Shown piece after piece: positions 1 through 10,288 of a stretch of DNA of 64,000 bases. Both the position numbers and the translations under genes were made by a program. The first letter of the stretch is position 1. Every line of letters starts with the position of its first letter. Origin of the DNA: Saccharomycopsis phalli (lineage: Eukaryota > Ascomycota > Saccharomycetes > Ascoideales > Saccharomycopsidaceae); the NCBI GenBank assembly GCA_020342235.1, contig CP073212.1, positions 2,232,001 through 2,296,000 on the forward strand. Reading direction: 5' to 3'. The notes under the pieces are model-generated. The model was not told where the DNA came from. It saw only the letters and a list, made by a program, of their open reading frames with translations, and made no database searches.

Positions 1-249
1 CCAGACAACATAACTAGCGGAATAGACATGATGATATTCTTATTCTATAAAGATGGACCCGCCTACTCTTTATAGTTGACGAGCACCGTCCATAAAAAAC
101 ATGGTAGGGCAACAAATGACTTCCGCCAGTGTTTATCAAGTACTGTTTTGGTTGGTTTACTCAGTAGACAACATCTTCATTCCCAACTAATAAAGTACTC
201 GCCTGATTCTGTAATAAACCTAACCTAACCTCGTCAAGACAAAGCTGGC
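1..249. other. intergenic, nothing recognised
   Basis: No convincing coding region, RNA gene or repeat was seen. It may be the continuation of the old LINE relic that follows. Confidence 0.4.
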
Positions 250-985
250 TAGTTGAATAGCGTAATGGAGTGAGAATTATGCTATTCTTTGACCATATAT
301 GGCCTTGAGCATGGTCCATATAGTCTCCTAATGTGTTGTAAAGAATGGGAATCTACAAACTAGCAATTTCAAGTAAACGCGACAAGGTAATCTCCCTTGT
401 CTTTAAAAAGGAATCCATTTGTTTGGAAAAGCTAATGTCTTGGAGTAGCATCATATACTGAAAACATAACATCTTGGAATTGATAAACTCTTGTCATTTC
501 TTGGTGACTTTAACACCATAGATTTTCTGGTGTTATAGTGTTCCATCCGAATCGGCCATTGGATTTAAAAGGCCTTGTATCATCTGTTTTGCTCTGGATA
601 AACCTTGATGGTATCTTTAATGAACCTTAGAACTGATGTGCCTACGAGTTGAGTAAAGGCTTCAGATTAATTTGTGTGCACTATTGAATGTGTTGGTTAC
701 TCTATTCAATTCATTGACAACTCTTTTCAATTCATTGATAACTCTGCTCAATTCATTGGTATGAATTCTGCTGGTGAACCTAGACCATGTCGAGAAGACC
801 AATAGTTGATCTTAGCATACCCAAAATCAGGAGTGGAGCTGCTCTATCAGGATTTTCTTGCTTTTCCGAGTTTAAAATAAAAAATATTTAGCCCAAGTTA
901 TTAGTGGATGTGCACAAGCCTTGAATAATGTGACCATGTGTGCATCTTGTTTCATGAGTGACTCAACCAAGTGTCCAGTTTGGAC
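250..985 (-). mobile_element. LINE-B relic, highly diverged
   Basis: This stretch aligns by eye, in patches and in the same order, with the LINE-B copy at 30.1-31.5 kb. Examples are the block near 315-350 (compare 22.69 kb and 30.2 kb), the block near 805-845 (compare 31.03 kb), the 'gagtttaaaataaaa' block near 867 (compare 31.095 kb) and the block near 920-980 (compare 31.42-31.48 kb). The coding sense would be the minus strand. It is too decayed to give a protein. Boundaries are approximate. Confidence 0.55.
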
Positions 986-989
986 CATA

Positions 990-1127
990 TGTAATAAAAG
1001 GTGTTTCACTCTTTGATAGCCACAGAAATCACGTTTCTTGGTATCTTATCATTCCACTCAATTTTTCGCTGAAATAAACAAGAGATATCCAACAATAATG
1101 ATCTCGTATCCTAGTTACTATATTACA
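990..1127 (+). repeat. solo LTR-like fragment (TGTAAT...ATTACA family)
   Basis: It begins TGTAATAAAAGG and ends CTAGTTACTATATTACA, the same ends as the better-preserved solo LTR at 31141-31409. The flanking pentamers CCATA and CCATC match at four of five positions, as for an old target-site duplication. It is shorter than the 31-kb copy. It is a fossil and its superfamily cannot be told from an LTR alone. Confidence 0.5.
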
Positions 1128-1134
1128 CCATCCT

Positions 1135-1420
1135 TGTAATAAAAAGGTGTTTTGCTTCCCCTAGGATCTACACAAATTCCTTATCTTATAATTCCCTTCT
1201 CTTACAACCCCCTCGTCTTTTTATCAATTGTGCGTCTCTTTTATCCATCATGCTTCTCTTGTTGAAACAACCACAAGGTGTATCTCCTATCGTATTTCAT
1301 ATCTATTAGTGCTTATTTATCTTTTTCATTTATAAATAGCCTGACTCTTTTTTCGATACTTGAACAAAATATCCAATGATAGTCTACCCTAGACTTGGAG
1401 ACGCGACGATCTCTATGTAA
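1135..1420 (+). repeat. second LTR-like remnant next to the first
   Basis: It restarts with TGTAATAAAAAGGTG and carries a TATAAATAG box near 1331, like the LTR family at 990 and 31141. Its 3' end is not recognisable. It is an old fossil and the end coordinate is a guess. Confidence 0.3.
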
Positions 1421-3181
1421 GAGTGTTGGGCTCGGCTGAAATATAAAAGCAAAATTACCGACTATTCAGCTAGTTGTTATTAGCTAGCAATCAATCATGG
1501 TTATTCAATCCCAATGAAAATATCCGGTTATTCAATCTCAAAGAAAGTATTTGATTATTAATCTCAAAGAAAGTACTTGGTTATTCAATCATAAAAGAAT
1601 CTTTACTCGTTTATTACATTGTCCATGTGTTGTACGAAAAAAACAGTATAGCTCTTGCAGAATCTGACTTACATAAATTGATAAGGATGTTCTTGAATGA
1701 TACTTTCAAGTCCAACTCCACCCTGATTACAATCACTTTTGTCCCTCGTAAACTCAGTGACTCATTTATACATGAATTTGCAAATCTCCAATGCATATTG
1801 AGTCATGGACTAGCCCACCACTCGACCTGTCATGCTAAGCCTCTTAGATATTAAAGACACAGTCCAAATAATAATATCCACCCAGAAGTTTTTCCACCCT
1901 GCTGGTGATTATCAGTACTGGTACAAAGTGTTTAGCACCCTTGATCTAGATAAACTGGCCGACTTACGATGATACATCGTTGACTAGCTGTATTATACAG
2001 GGATATTAGAAATACAAAAGAAACCGTGATGGGGTCCTTGTACTATAGAATATATCATACGGTGACCAACAAAAACCACTATTTGCTTATTCTATGCTTC
2101 CTTGAATCGACATTGATCCACATTTGTCGTGGAATCCCAATATAGAATGTAAAAATCTAAATTTACCATCATCCCCAGAGGTTTCTCCACTCGGCAAATG
2201 CTATTCGGTATCATACTATTGTAAACCTACTTCAGCCCTGAATTTTAAAAATGAATATTATTAATACTGAATCTGCCAAATTAGCCAGCAGTCTTTGTCT
2301 AAAGGTTACATGCAACTTTAAAATCCTCAATGTGTAATCCCATGAGTCATCCACTTGAGAATCCTAAAGAATAGGCATATGCCAATATAATCATGTTAAA
2401 ATATCAATGGGATTACTAATTTCCACGTACTCCACACCGTGGCGGTCATGTGATTTGGCATCATGGGAAGTTTGTGTGTCAGCAGCGACGTCATTGTACC
2501 AACACGAGTGGTCAATAGCTATTATGATTGGTCTAAAAGTAAGCATTGTAGCAGTAGCCCAGAAACAAATTAGTCATCAGCTGCAATCAAATCTTAACCT
2601 CTGAAGTTAAACAAGCCCCGATGTGGAATTGTAAAATCAACAATGTCCAAGGGACCAAATCTCAGCCTATGGGATTTTTCGGCAAGTGTTGGTTCAAATA
2701 ATATGTGTACATCGTGCTTCCGTGGATGATGAGCCTTCGGAGTTGTTGAGAACTTTTAAACGCACCAGAATGTTTGTAGCCGCCCCCAAATACAGCAAAT
2801 TCCAGGACTAATTCTGCCCAGCTGTTGTTGTCTCAGAGATTGGCGTGGAAAACTTTACGGACGCTTCAGAGATTTTAGGTTATGCATGAATCTCATCCGT
2901 TAGAGGAAATGCCGCGATTGAGTGTCACTTGGATAATGCATTTATCGAGCATGGTAAAAATATTTCTGGTCAATTATAGGCAGATTCCAAGTCAATTGTG
3001 AGTAAATCATTAGTAAATAATCGCTGGATGGCCACTTTCCCGTCAATTATTAATCCTGCACCCCGGGTTATCTATGACAGTATTTAAACGTTTGAGTTTA
3101 GCAGTGATACATAATATTGCGGAGTGCTGACAAATTTTGTAGATGCCATCACCGAGTCACCGCTAAAACAATCTAAATATC
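1421..3181. other. intergenic, nothing recognised
   Basis: AT-rich spacer upstream of the first arrestin gene. Short open frames (for example 2407-2604) lack any family signature. Around 1495-1600 a motif resembling GGTTATTCAATC-CAAAGAAAGTA recurs about three times. Confidence 0.4.
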
Positions 3182-3189
3182 TATTTAAG
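3182..3189 (+). promoter_or_regulatory. TATA-like box of arrestin gene 1
   Basis: TATTTAAG lies 43 bp before the ATG, a spacing close to that of most other genes in the window. Confidence 0.4.
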
Positions 3190-3224
3190 GGACGGTATAG
3201 CCGTGCTTTTCTTTTGCATCCACA

Positions 3225-4400
3225 ATGGGCAACAACTTGCAGATCTGCTTGGACCAAAAAGAAAAGTGCTACACCAACAACAGTGTAGTTTCTGGCTCGG
3301 TATTGCTCCATGTATCTTCTCCTTTGAAGATAGATGGGGGCTTTGTGTATTTGAACGGGATGTCTCGCACCAAATCCGGAGTGTATGCCATTTCTGAGAA
3401 CCATATCATGCTTCGGCAAGAGGCACATGTTGCCGAACCACAGACGTTAGAAAGTGGAATTCACCGGTTCTACTTTGACTTGTACTTTCCAGACACAAAC
3501 TTTAAGCTCTTGTGCTGTCGGCAAAAGTCTCCATTGCACAATAGAGGCTTTTTGAAGCTGTTTCAGAGCGACGTGACTCTTCCTCCGTCACATGAGTTTA
3601 GTGATGCCGATGGCGGGGTCTCGGATGTGATTTATTCGGTTTCTGCGGAGTTTCGCATCGGTGGAAAGTTCAAATCGAGACTTCGCCAGTCGCAAAAGAT
3701 TATTTTCTTCCCGTTGAACTCGGCCGTGAAGTATGCCTTGCAAACTATAAACTACGAATCCGACGATGTTCTGCCCCAAGAGTCGATATTCCTGTCAAAA
3801 GTCGAGTTCCGCAAGCCAAGAAATGACAGAGCTGGACTCAGACTGATTCTCAGTGGAAACAGTAAGCAAGTTCCGTTTGATTTTGTCATGACACACAAGG
3901 ATGGCTACCTAGGGTCCCCAAGGTTGCTAGAAACTACGTCGAATTTGAAGGACGCAATTGAATTAACGCTATCGACGCCAGAAATATTAAATCCTCAGGA
4001 TATACTCACGCTCAAATATATACGGGTGGAGTTGGTTACTGATGTGAACTTCAAGGCTCAAGGCACGTACTGTGTCACTGGGAAAGAAGTGCTTTCAAAA
4101 CAAACACTCGAGCACGAGATAAAATTTTCCCATTTCAAGAAACTGGAACAGGGGTACCTGTATGCTCTTCCTCAAGAGTGGCTAGACCTGACGGTTCCGG
4201 ACTCTATTCCGTCGTTTGTCAGCTGCAATATCATGAGAATGTACAAGTTGCGTGTTATCATCGGTGGCTCCACCAACCAGCAGAAGCATTTATCGTTTAA
4301 GGTTGAGTCGCCGATTGTGTTGCAGCGGTTTGAGGACCAGTATGAACAGCTACAAGATGTTTATGATATGGATGTGTCACTTCCCGTGTATTCGGAGTAG
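3225..4400 (+). CDS. alpha-arrestin-like protein 1
   Basis: A 391-residue intronless protein. The N-terminal part has the beta-rich pattern of arrestin domains: SGSVLLHV near residue 24, a FYFDLYFPD strand, then TLPPS and VIYSVSAEFR around residues 110-140, where arrestin N-domains have their LPPS-V-Y-V-A block. A second beta-rich half fits the arrestin C-domain. Fungal alpha-arrestins (ART family) recruit Rsp5-type ubiquitin ligase to plasma-membrane transporters, usually through PPxY. Here only an LPVY variant is seen, five residues from the C terminus. The segment SFVSCNIMRMYKLRV is matched by SFVICNIRQTHQLKV in the arrestin-like gene at 7123, so the two are diverged paralogues. The ATG is the first in frame and has a TATA-like box 43 bp upstream. 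The fold assignment is by pattern only, and the target is unknown. Confidence 0.7.
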   Translation: MGNNLQICLDQKEKCYTNNSVVSGSVLLHVSSPLKIDGGFVYLNGMSRTKSGVYAISENHIMLRQEAHVAEPQTLESGIHRFYFDLYFPDTNFKLLCCRQKSPLHNRGFLKLFQSDVTLPPSHEFSDADGGVSDVIYSVSAEFRIGGKFKSRLRQSQKIIFFPLNSAVKYALQTINYESDDVLPQESIFLSKVEFRKPRNDRAGLRLILSGNSKQVPFDFVMTHKDGYLGSPRLLETTSNLKDAIELTLSTPEILNPQDILTLKYIRVELVTDVNFKAQGTYCVTGKEVLSKQTLEHEIKFSHFKKLEQGYLYALPQEWLDLTVPDSIPSFVSCNIMRMYKLRVIIGGSTNQQKHLSFKVESPIVLQRFEDQYEQLQDVYDMDVSLPVYSE

Positions 4401-5176
4401 GTGGAAGGAGGATGGATGTTACAATGTGTTGTTTGAGTTGTTTATGCTAGCTGTATTGTTTAATTTATGTTTAATAATATTAAAAGCCCTGTAGAGCTCG
4501 ATATCCGTCTTTAGCGGAACCAAGTCTTGGACACTTGTAAACCGTAGTCAAGTTTTGCCAGAACCTTGATAAAACTTTTAATGAATCAAGGCTATTAAAG
4601 TTGCAAAAACAGGAATATTGGCAAGGCACGTGGCTAACCATTCTCAAACCTGGAGATCATGGCGAAAGGCTTCAACATCCAGGTGCCGTTTCCAGTGAAA
4701 TATGTCCTAGTTTTGTTTCGACCATATATTACATATTGAGACTTTCCAACTGAGTCAATTGGCCAATGTTACTCATTATTGGCTACAATTACTCGATTGG
4801 AAGTCGGTAGTCCTTGTACAATGTTGAGAAAAGGACTGCATCACATACCATTTGTCTTTATTTTCGTGTATGTAGATTAGTTGCAGTATTCACATTGTCG
4901 GGATTTTCCCAAAACGTAGGATCCACGATGAGTGAAAAATGCACACTAGTCGGAGAATATTAGTCATTTTGTCTTGATGGACGGAAAGTGATGGTATAAT
5001 TGCCGATGTTGTGAAGTCACGTTCTTCGAGAATATTATTGATTAAGACGATTTATTGGCAAATCTGGAGGAATTGACTGGGGATAGTGTGGAGAACCATG
5101 AATGGTGCAACTGTCTGTTTGGTTATATTAGTGATACAACCGTGATTAAAAAATTAATCAAAGATGACTCCATGGT
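4401..5176. other. intergenic, nothing recognised
   Basis: Spacer between arrestin gene 1 and the DUF4259 gene. No gene or RNA was recognised before the minisatellite at 5177. Confidence 0.4.
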
Positions 5177-5296
5177 AATTCAAAGATATTCAAAGATATT
5201 CAAAGATAATTCAAAGATAATTCAAAGATAATTCAAAGATATTCAAAGATATTCAAAGATAATTCAAAGATAATTCAAAGATAATTCAAAGATAAT
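5177..5296. repeat. minisatellite, 10-11 bp unit
   Basis: About eleven tandem copies of ATTCAAAGAT(A), alternating 10- and 11-bp units. It is non-coding, about 300 bp upstream of the DUF4259 gene. Confidence 0.9.
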
Positions 5297-5575
5297 TGCC
5301 AACATAATTATACACATCCCATCAGAATGCCAATCATACCAGAGATACCTTTCTTCAAGGTAAACCACCAGAAAAACCAAGTTTCACCTCAACTATATTA
5401 ATGGTCTATGCTTGATCATTTGGAAAACTGTCAACACTTGTCCTACACAACTAACCTTGACCGTGGGTCTTGCTCAAGTTTGCAATACTCAATATTTAAA
5501 TCGACATTTCACTTTGGAACATAATAATGAGTGTTTCTCGTGACAGGTCATGCACGCCAAGCCCTTTGACCGCAA

Positions 5576-5583
5576 TATATAAA
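5576..5583 (+). promoter_or_regulatory. TATA box of the DUF4259 gene
   Basis: TATATAAA starts 30 bp before the ATG at 5606. Confidence 0.6.
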
Positions 5584-5605
5584 CCCTACACTACGTCAAT
5601 TGAGC

Positions 5606-6061
5606 ATGGGCTGCTGGGGATATAATGTATTTGAGGACGACATGGCGTTGGATTTCTTTCTGTATTTCACCAAGGAGAAGCAAGATCTCAGGGTGATTTA
5701 CGAAGCTTTTGAGAACGCGTTGGCCTGTCTGTATTGCGAGGTTGACGAATGTGGTGCGGTTATGGTTGGCGCAGTATTTGTGAATAGTTTTATCCACCGG
5801 GATTATCTTGACAAGGCTGTTGCGGATGGAAAAATACACCAGTCTGTTGCCAATGATATTGGCAAGTTTGTGGGTGAGCACCAAGGAATGTGGGATCGGG
5901 AGGGCAGAGATATGGTGGTTGAGTTGTGTATACGGGCGATTGAACGGGTCAATGGGCCGGATTCCGAGCTGTATGAGTTGTGGGAAGAGTCGGGAGGGTT
6001 GGAGGAATGGCGTGAGTGTGTTGAATATCATTTGGCATGGTTGAAGAAGGTGGATGGGTGA
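5606..6061 (+). CDS. DUF4259 family protein
   Basis: A 151-residue acidic protein. It opens with MGCWGYNVFEDDMALDFF, which matches the hallmark start of DUF4259 (M-G-x-W-G, a few residues, then N/D-D-x-A-x-D-F/W). The rest is mostly helical with no membrane segment and no signal peptide, so it is probably cytosolic. The family is common in bacteria and has no established function that I know of. The ATG at 5606 is preferred because the family motif begins there and a TATATAAA box lies 30 bp upstream. It sits between two arrestin-like paralogues on the same strand. The local codon usage is more GC-rich than the flanks, and transfer from bacteria is possible but not shown here. Confidence 0.75.
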   Translation: MGCWGYNVFEDDMALDFFLYFTKEKQDLRVIYEAFENALACLYCEVDECGAVMVGAVFVNSFIHRDYLDKAVADGKIHQSVANDIGKFVGEHQGMWDREGRDMVVELCIRAIERVNGPDSELYELWEESGGLEEWRECVEYHLAWLKKVDG

Positions 6062-6191
6062 AGGGCTAGGGATAGTTTGGAGGATTTATATGGCAATACC
6101 ATGGGGAATTTGATTGATGTGGTAATGGTACTATAGACAATGGGACGGTATGATTGATATGACAAGGGCACTTGATATGACTATGTTGACC

Positions 6192-6311
6192 AATATATCT
6201 ATGGCTCTTGATATATCTATGGCTCTTGATATATCTATGGCTCTTGATATATCTATGGCTCTTGTTACAACTATGGCTCTTGTTACAACTATGGCTCTTG
6301 TTACAACTATA
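6192..6311. repeat. minisatellite, 18-bp unit, two variants
   Basis: Four copies of an 18-bp unit like ATATCTATGGCTCTTGAT are followed by three copies of the variant ACAACTATGGCTCTTGTT. Further loosely related 'cttgatatgga' and 'aacttaatttgccaatga' repeats continue to about 6470. Confidence 0.9.
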
Positions 6312-7122
6312 TTACCTGATATGGACTAACGAAAGTGTGGATGAGATATGGATCGATGGTACTTGATATGGACTAATAGTACTTGATTTGGATGAACTTA
6401 ATTGGGCAATGAACTTAATTTGCCAATAAACTTAATTTGCCAATGAACTTGATTGAAAACAGACTTGACAAAATGCACTTGATTTGGCAATAGTACCAAC
6501 TCATCTACTCAGTGTACCCGATTATACTCAATCACTCGCCCAATCCATGTCATATCCAAGCACCAGCCAACTTCTTCCACTAACTACAAGTGTACCACCA
6601 GTTGGCTCAAATTTTACGTCGAGGTACATGAGGCTGAGAAGTTTTCATTGTCAAGATGGAAAACTACAAGATGTGTGGCACAACCACCAGGTGATTACAA
6701 TGCTAGTGAGAATAATTTTACCAATAGTCTGCGATGTAGGCTATTTCTAGAACGTTTTCCCGTGAGCCCCACTTTCCGTATTTAGATTAGTAGCTCGTTA
6801 GGACATCACATGATATCAAGTTGGACAATATTCCTTGTATTTACTGGTTCCAAGACCGTAGCTGGAAGTAGCGGGCAATCCAAAAAGATCAGGGCATACT
6901 TTTCGCCGGACCACATGACTGTTTTCACTTGCTCACGACTTTTTATCGCAAACGGGCGCATGAATACGAAAAGATCAACCATTGTGATCTACTGCAGGAA
7001 GTGTTAATAAATCAGATTAAACTTTATATCCAGAGATAAGAACGCCCGGCTATTCTCTATTAATATCAGTGATTTTGCCTGTCGATAATATCCACCCTCC
7101 ATCCACCCTCCGTCCATCCACC
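6312..7122. other. intergenic with degenerate short repeats
   Basis: Loose repeats of 'aacttaatttgccaatga' occupy about 6388-6470. Open frames at 6484-6750 and 6810-7007 show no family signature and were not accepted as genes. Confidence 0.4.
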
Positions 7123-8439
7123 ATGATCCTCTCCCGGTCAAAGCTCCTGCTTACCTTCGACAACGAGAAAATATACACAAACTCCGACATAATCTCGGGA
7201 ACATTGACCTACCACGTCAAGGGAAAAGTCGATTTGCGCTCCGTCGAAGTCTTGTTGTGCGGAACTGCCACCACAAGAACCAACAAGGCATCAAGCGACT
7301 TTGACAACTCCAGCAGTATCCAGAAACACAATCTCGTCAGCCGCGCGTGTATTGTGTTTCCACCAGAAAACGTCCGCAAAGTCGCCGAGTTGCACAATTT
7401 TTCCGTCTCGGAAGGCACATACCACTACAAGTTTGACATCCAGATCCCGGGCAATGACTACTCCTTGGCATGTATACAGTCACATGGCCACCAGCTGGGG
7501 TACTTGGCTAGCGAATCTGCCAATCTTCCCGTCAATCTCCCGCCCAGTTTGTGTCTGAAAGGCCCGCTTGATGCCCATGCCCGAATCGAGTATTTCGTGG
7601 TAGCTGTGGCCCACAAGACGTCGCGATTCAAATTAAACACAAAGACCAAGGTCCCGGTGCAGTTTGTGCCTAAGAACTCTGCGCTTTGCTTCTCGCTTTT
7701 TCACATTTCCAACATGCACCTGCTCAAGCCGGACTACGAATGTAGCACCATGAGTTTCAAAACCGGGAAGCTGAACCACTCGGTGCAGATCCCGTTTGAG
7801 TGCAGATTGCTCTTTAAACCCTACTTGTTACACTCTCTTCTGGACTCCTGCCAAAGAATCTTGCCCATTGGCACCGACCTTTCTCAGCTAATGGACATTT
7901 ACCTTTCCACCCCGTTCTCCCCGGAAATCATCCAGAGGTTCTCTGAAAATGGCAGCTTACTGCTCACCGCATTAAAAGTCAGCCTTATCGCCACCCTAGA
8001 TTACAATGGGCAAACCAACATGCAGCAACGACACAGTGTTCCCATCTTGGAGCGAAACGACTTGGACTTCCCCTTGGATTGGTCCCACTTTGCGCCCACA
8101 AAGTACCAATCGGAAAGCGTGTACTTCCATGTGGATGCAAAATACATCCAGTACATTGACACCAATACTTTCTACCGCTATAAGCTCCCGCTGGAACTTT
8201 ATAACGTGCCAATACCCGAAGCTACCCAGTCGTTTGTCATTTGCAATATCCGCCAAACACACCAGCTAAAGGTCAGCATCACCGTGAAATCGCCCTTGGG
8301 GAAGCTCAATTTCAAGTCGCTTGCTAATATTGTGCTCTTTCAAAACGAGCGCAACGCCAAGACAATCACTTCTCAGTTTGACAGCTTACCAAAGTATGAG
8401 GCTTTGCCTGGGTACACTAACACGGCTAATCGGCCATAA
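7123..8439 (+). CDS. alpha-arrestin-like protein 2
   Basis: A 438-residue intronless protein starting MILSRSKLLLTFDN. It has an arrestin-type N-domain (IISGTLTYHVKGKVDLRSVEVLLCG near residues 20-45, FDIQIPG, then NLPPSLCLKGP and IEYFVVAVAH near 140-165) and a beta-rich C-domain with SFVICNIRQTHQLKV near residue 367, shared with arrestin-like protein 1. The tail carries LPKY and LPGY, proline-tyrosine variants in the place where fungal arrestins carry PPxY motifs that bind the WW domains of Rsp5-type ubiquitin ligases. The inferred role is an adaptor for transporter ubiquitination and endocytosis. The ATG at 7123 is used; the frame is open 54 bp further up but only from non-ATG codons. Confidence 0.7.
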   Translation: MILSRSKLLLTFDNEKIYTNSDIISGTLTYHVKGKVDLRSVEVLLCGTATTRTNKASSDFDNSSSIQKHNLVSRACIVFPPENVRKVAELHNFSVSEGTYHYKFDIQIPGNDYSLACIQSHGHQLGYLASESANLPVNLPPSLCLKGPLDAHARIEYFVVAVAHKTSRFKLNTKTKVPVQFVPKNSALCFSLFHISNMHLLKPDYECSTMSFKTGKLNHSVQIPFECRLLFKPYLLHSLLDSCQRILPIGTDLSQLMDIYLSTPFSPEIIQRFSENGSLLLTALKVSLIATLDYNGQTNMQQRHSVPILERNDLDFPLDWSHFAPTKYQSESVYFHVDAKYIQYIDTNTFYRYKLPLELYNVPIPEATQSFVICNIRQTHQLKVSITVKSPLGKLNFKSLANIVLFQNERNAKTITSQFDSLPKYEALPGYTNTANRP

Positions 8440-8444
8440 TACAT

Positions 8445-8645
8445 TCAATGGCAATAAAATACTTAAGACAGGTTAATTCAATGCCAATAAAATACTCAAG
8501 CCTGGTTAATTCAATGGCAATAAAATACTCAAGCCTGGTTAATTCAATGCCAATCAATTACTCAAGCCTGGTTAATTCAATGCCAATCAATCACCCCTCA
8601 ATCCCTGTTAAAATTCAACGCCAATCAATTACTCTTCAATCCCGG
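8445..8645. repeat. 33-bp tandem repeat after arrestin gene 2
   Basis: About five to six copies of a 33-bp unit built on 'ggttaattcaatgccaata' plus 'aaatactcaagcct' begin six bases after the arrestin stop codon. Because 33 is divisible by three, they create an open frame, which is judged fortuitous. Confidence 0.85.
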
Positions 8646-9234
8646 TTAAAATTCCATCCTTGGCCAATTTCCTGTCAATATCTGGTTTCCTGCCACATCC
8701 TCTTTTGCTTCCAATATAGCCCGGAGTAATCCCCCACGATTCCCATGATGAAAATACCAGAACCGGCTCTACCAAACTTTTAAGGCGTATTGCAAGTTTT
8801 AGCATAGTCGTACCGAGATTGAACTTGCTGAGGTTATAAATTCACATGGCACACTACCAAGATTGCTTTCAAGAGTATAACGATACACCAAGTGGGTTTG
8901 TGATGATGACAATTATCAAGGAGTAATGTCGACAGTCATCACTGAGTAATATGTGCTGGGGATAAAGTAACCTTTTGAACCAAGCCACTGGATTAATAAT
9001 GTCACATGCATACTTTTCCAGTTACCTGGCTTTTTACTATTTTCCAGGAACCTGTTTTAATAAAAGATCTTCTAGACCACCTTCTAAAGACTAAATTCCC
9101 GTCTCTCCATTGTTCTTTCTGTCCATTTAAATCTTCTAGACAGTCCACCGCTGAATCACAATGGTCATTTCCTATTCAAATCATCAACCCTATTCATTCA
9201 GCAAAGTATACTCTCTTTGAATAGATGAGCTAAT
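8646..9234. other. intergenic, nothing recognised
   Basis: No gene, RNA or clear repeat was recognised. Confidence 0.35.
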
Positions 9235-9445
9235 ATATTTAGCTATTGTCATTATATTTACTTTTGTAGTTGGTGAGTTCTTGCCTCCAAAAACACAGTG
9301 ATTCAACAAGTATACTTTCACTTGGGAAAATCTCAAGGTATAATTGCTGTTGAAAACTATTATATCTCTTTGGCATCTGTCGGGGCTGAAAGCAATAGAA
9401 TCTGTATTGTTCGTGGCGTAACAACTGACTATTAACTATAGCAGC
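9235..9445 (-). mobile_element. LINE-A 3' tail fragment
   Basis: The reverse complement matches the 3' end of the LINE-A copy at 44.9-45.06 kb: a TTTTCAACAGCAATT block, a stem-loop (9321-9337: CTTGGG, loop AAAAT, CTCAAG on the plus strand), GTTGAATCACTGTG and a run ending in AGCTAAATATA. It is a 5'-truncated, old copy without coding sequence. Confidence 0.7.
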
Positions 9446-10214
9446 CAATACAGTTACATAAGGTCAATTCCTGTAATATTCTGGCTTTCTAATTAAGGTC
9501 CATTTTTGGTGTGACTTTACAAGACTAAGTAGAAAACTGCCTGGAACATTCAACCCCAGGCAATTGTAGAATGTTTAGCTTTCGTGAATTATAAAATAAA
9601 TACACATATAGATCTTTATCCAAATCATGCTTTTCAGCTGTAACTACGCTGATAATAATTCAAGTGATGATCAATTCTCTATCAGTCGTAATAGAACATG
9701 ATCCTTTTTTAGAGTTCTCATTTTTACTAATATAAATAGAAGGCATCTAGAGTTTTAGCCTGAAAAGGAAGGATCATATTAATCCTTCAGTTTAACCCTA
9801 TGGGGTAAAAATTGTAGATCTCTTTAATACCCATCATTTGATCCTGGTCACTACGACAAATTGGTCATTGGCGGACATGTGAATCATCTCAGAGACTTGC
9901 GCTGTAACTGTGATGCACCAAATATTGTAGAGAAAGATGCTAATCGACACGTTATGATTGAAAGATTGATAATGCACATATTATGCCATATTAATCGTAG
10001 TTCTATGGCACTAAGAAAAGCGTATACTAAATATGAATAAATTTTTGACTCATCGTATATTTTAACACGCATTACTGGAATACGCAGACTATAAACGCTT
10101 CACAGTCTCGGCTCACAACCTAAACTAGTCGATAATCAATGATAGCCCCTGCTAGTTAATGCCTAAAAAAATGCAATATCCAAATATCATGCAAATTATG
10201 ACTGCAAAAATAAA
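9446..10214. other. intergenic, nothing recognised
   Basis: AT-rich spacer. A TATAAATAG sequence near 9732 could belong to an eroded LTR, but no ends or duplications were found. Confidence 0.3.
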
Positions 10215-10288
10215 CGACCTCGGAGAGGATCGAACTCTCGATCTTGCGATTAACAGTCGCACGCCTTAACCAGCTTGGCCACGAAGTC
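10215..10288 (-). tRNA. tN(GUU): tRNA-Asn (anticodon GUU)
   Basis: On the minus strand the 74-nt sequence folds as a cloverleaf. The acceptor stem GACTTCG pairs with CGAGGTC (one G-U) and the discriminator is G. Box A is TGGCCAAGCTGG and the anticodon loop is CTGTTAA with anticodon GTT. The T-arm carries GTTCGATCC. A T-rich run follows downstream on the minus strand, as expected for a Pol III terminator. No intron and no CCA are encoded. Confidence 0.95.

Noticed and set aside
8445-8645. CRISPR-like spaced repeats
   Set aside because: The repeats are directly tandem without unique spacers, and the genome is eukaryotic.
8448-8729. 93-residue frame right after arrestin gene 2
   Set aside because: Built from the 33-bp tandem repeat, non-conserved and without a promoter.
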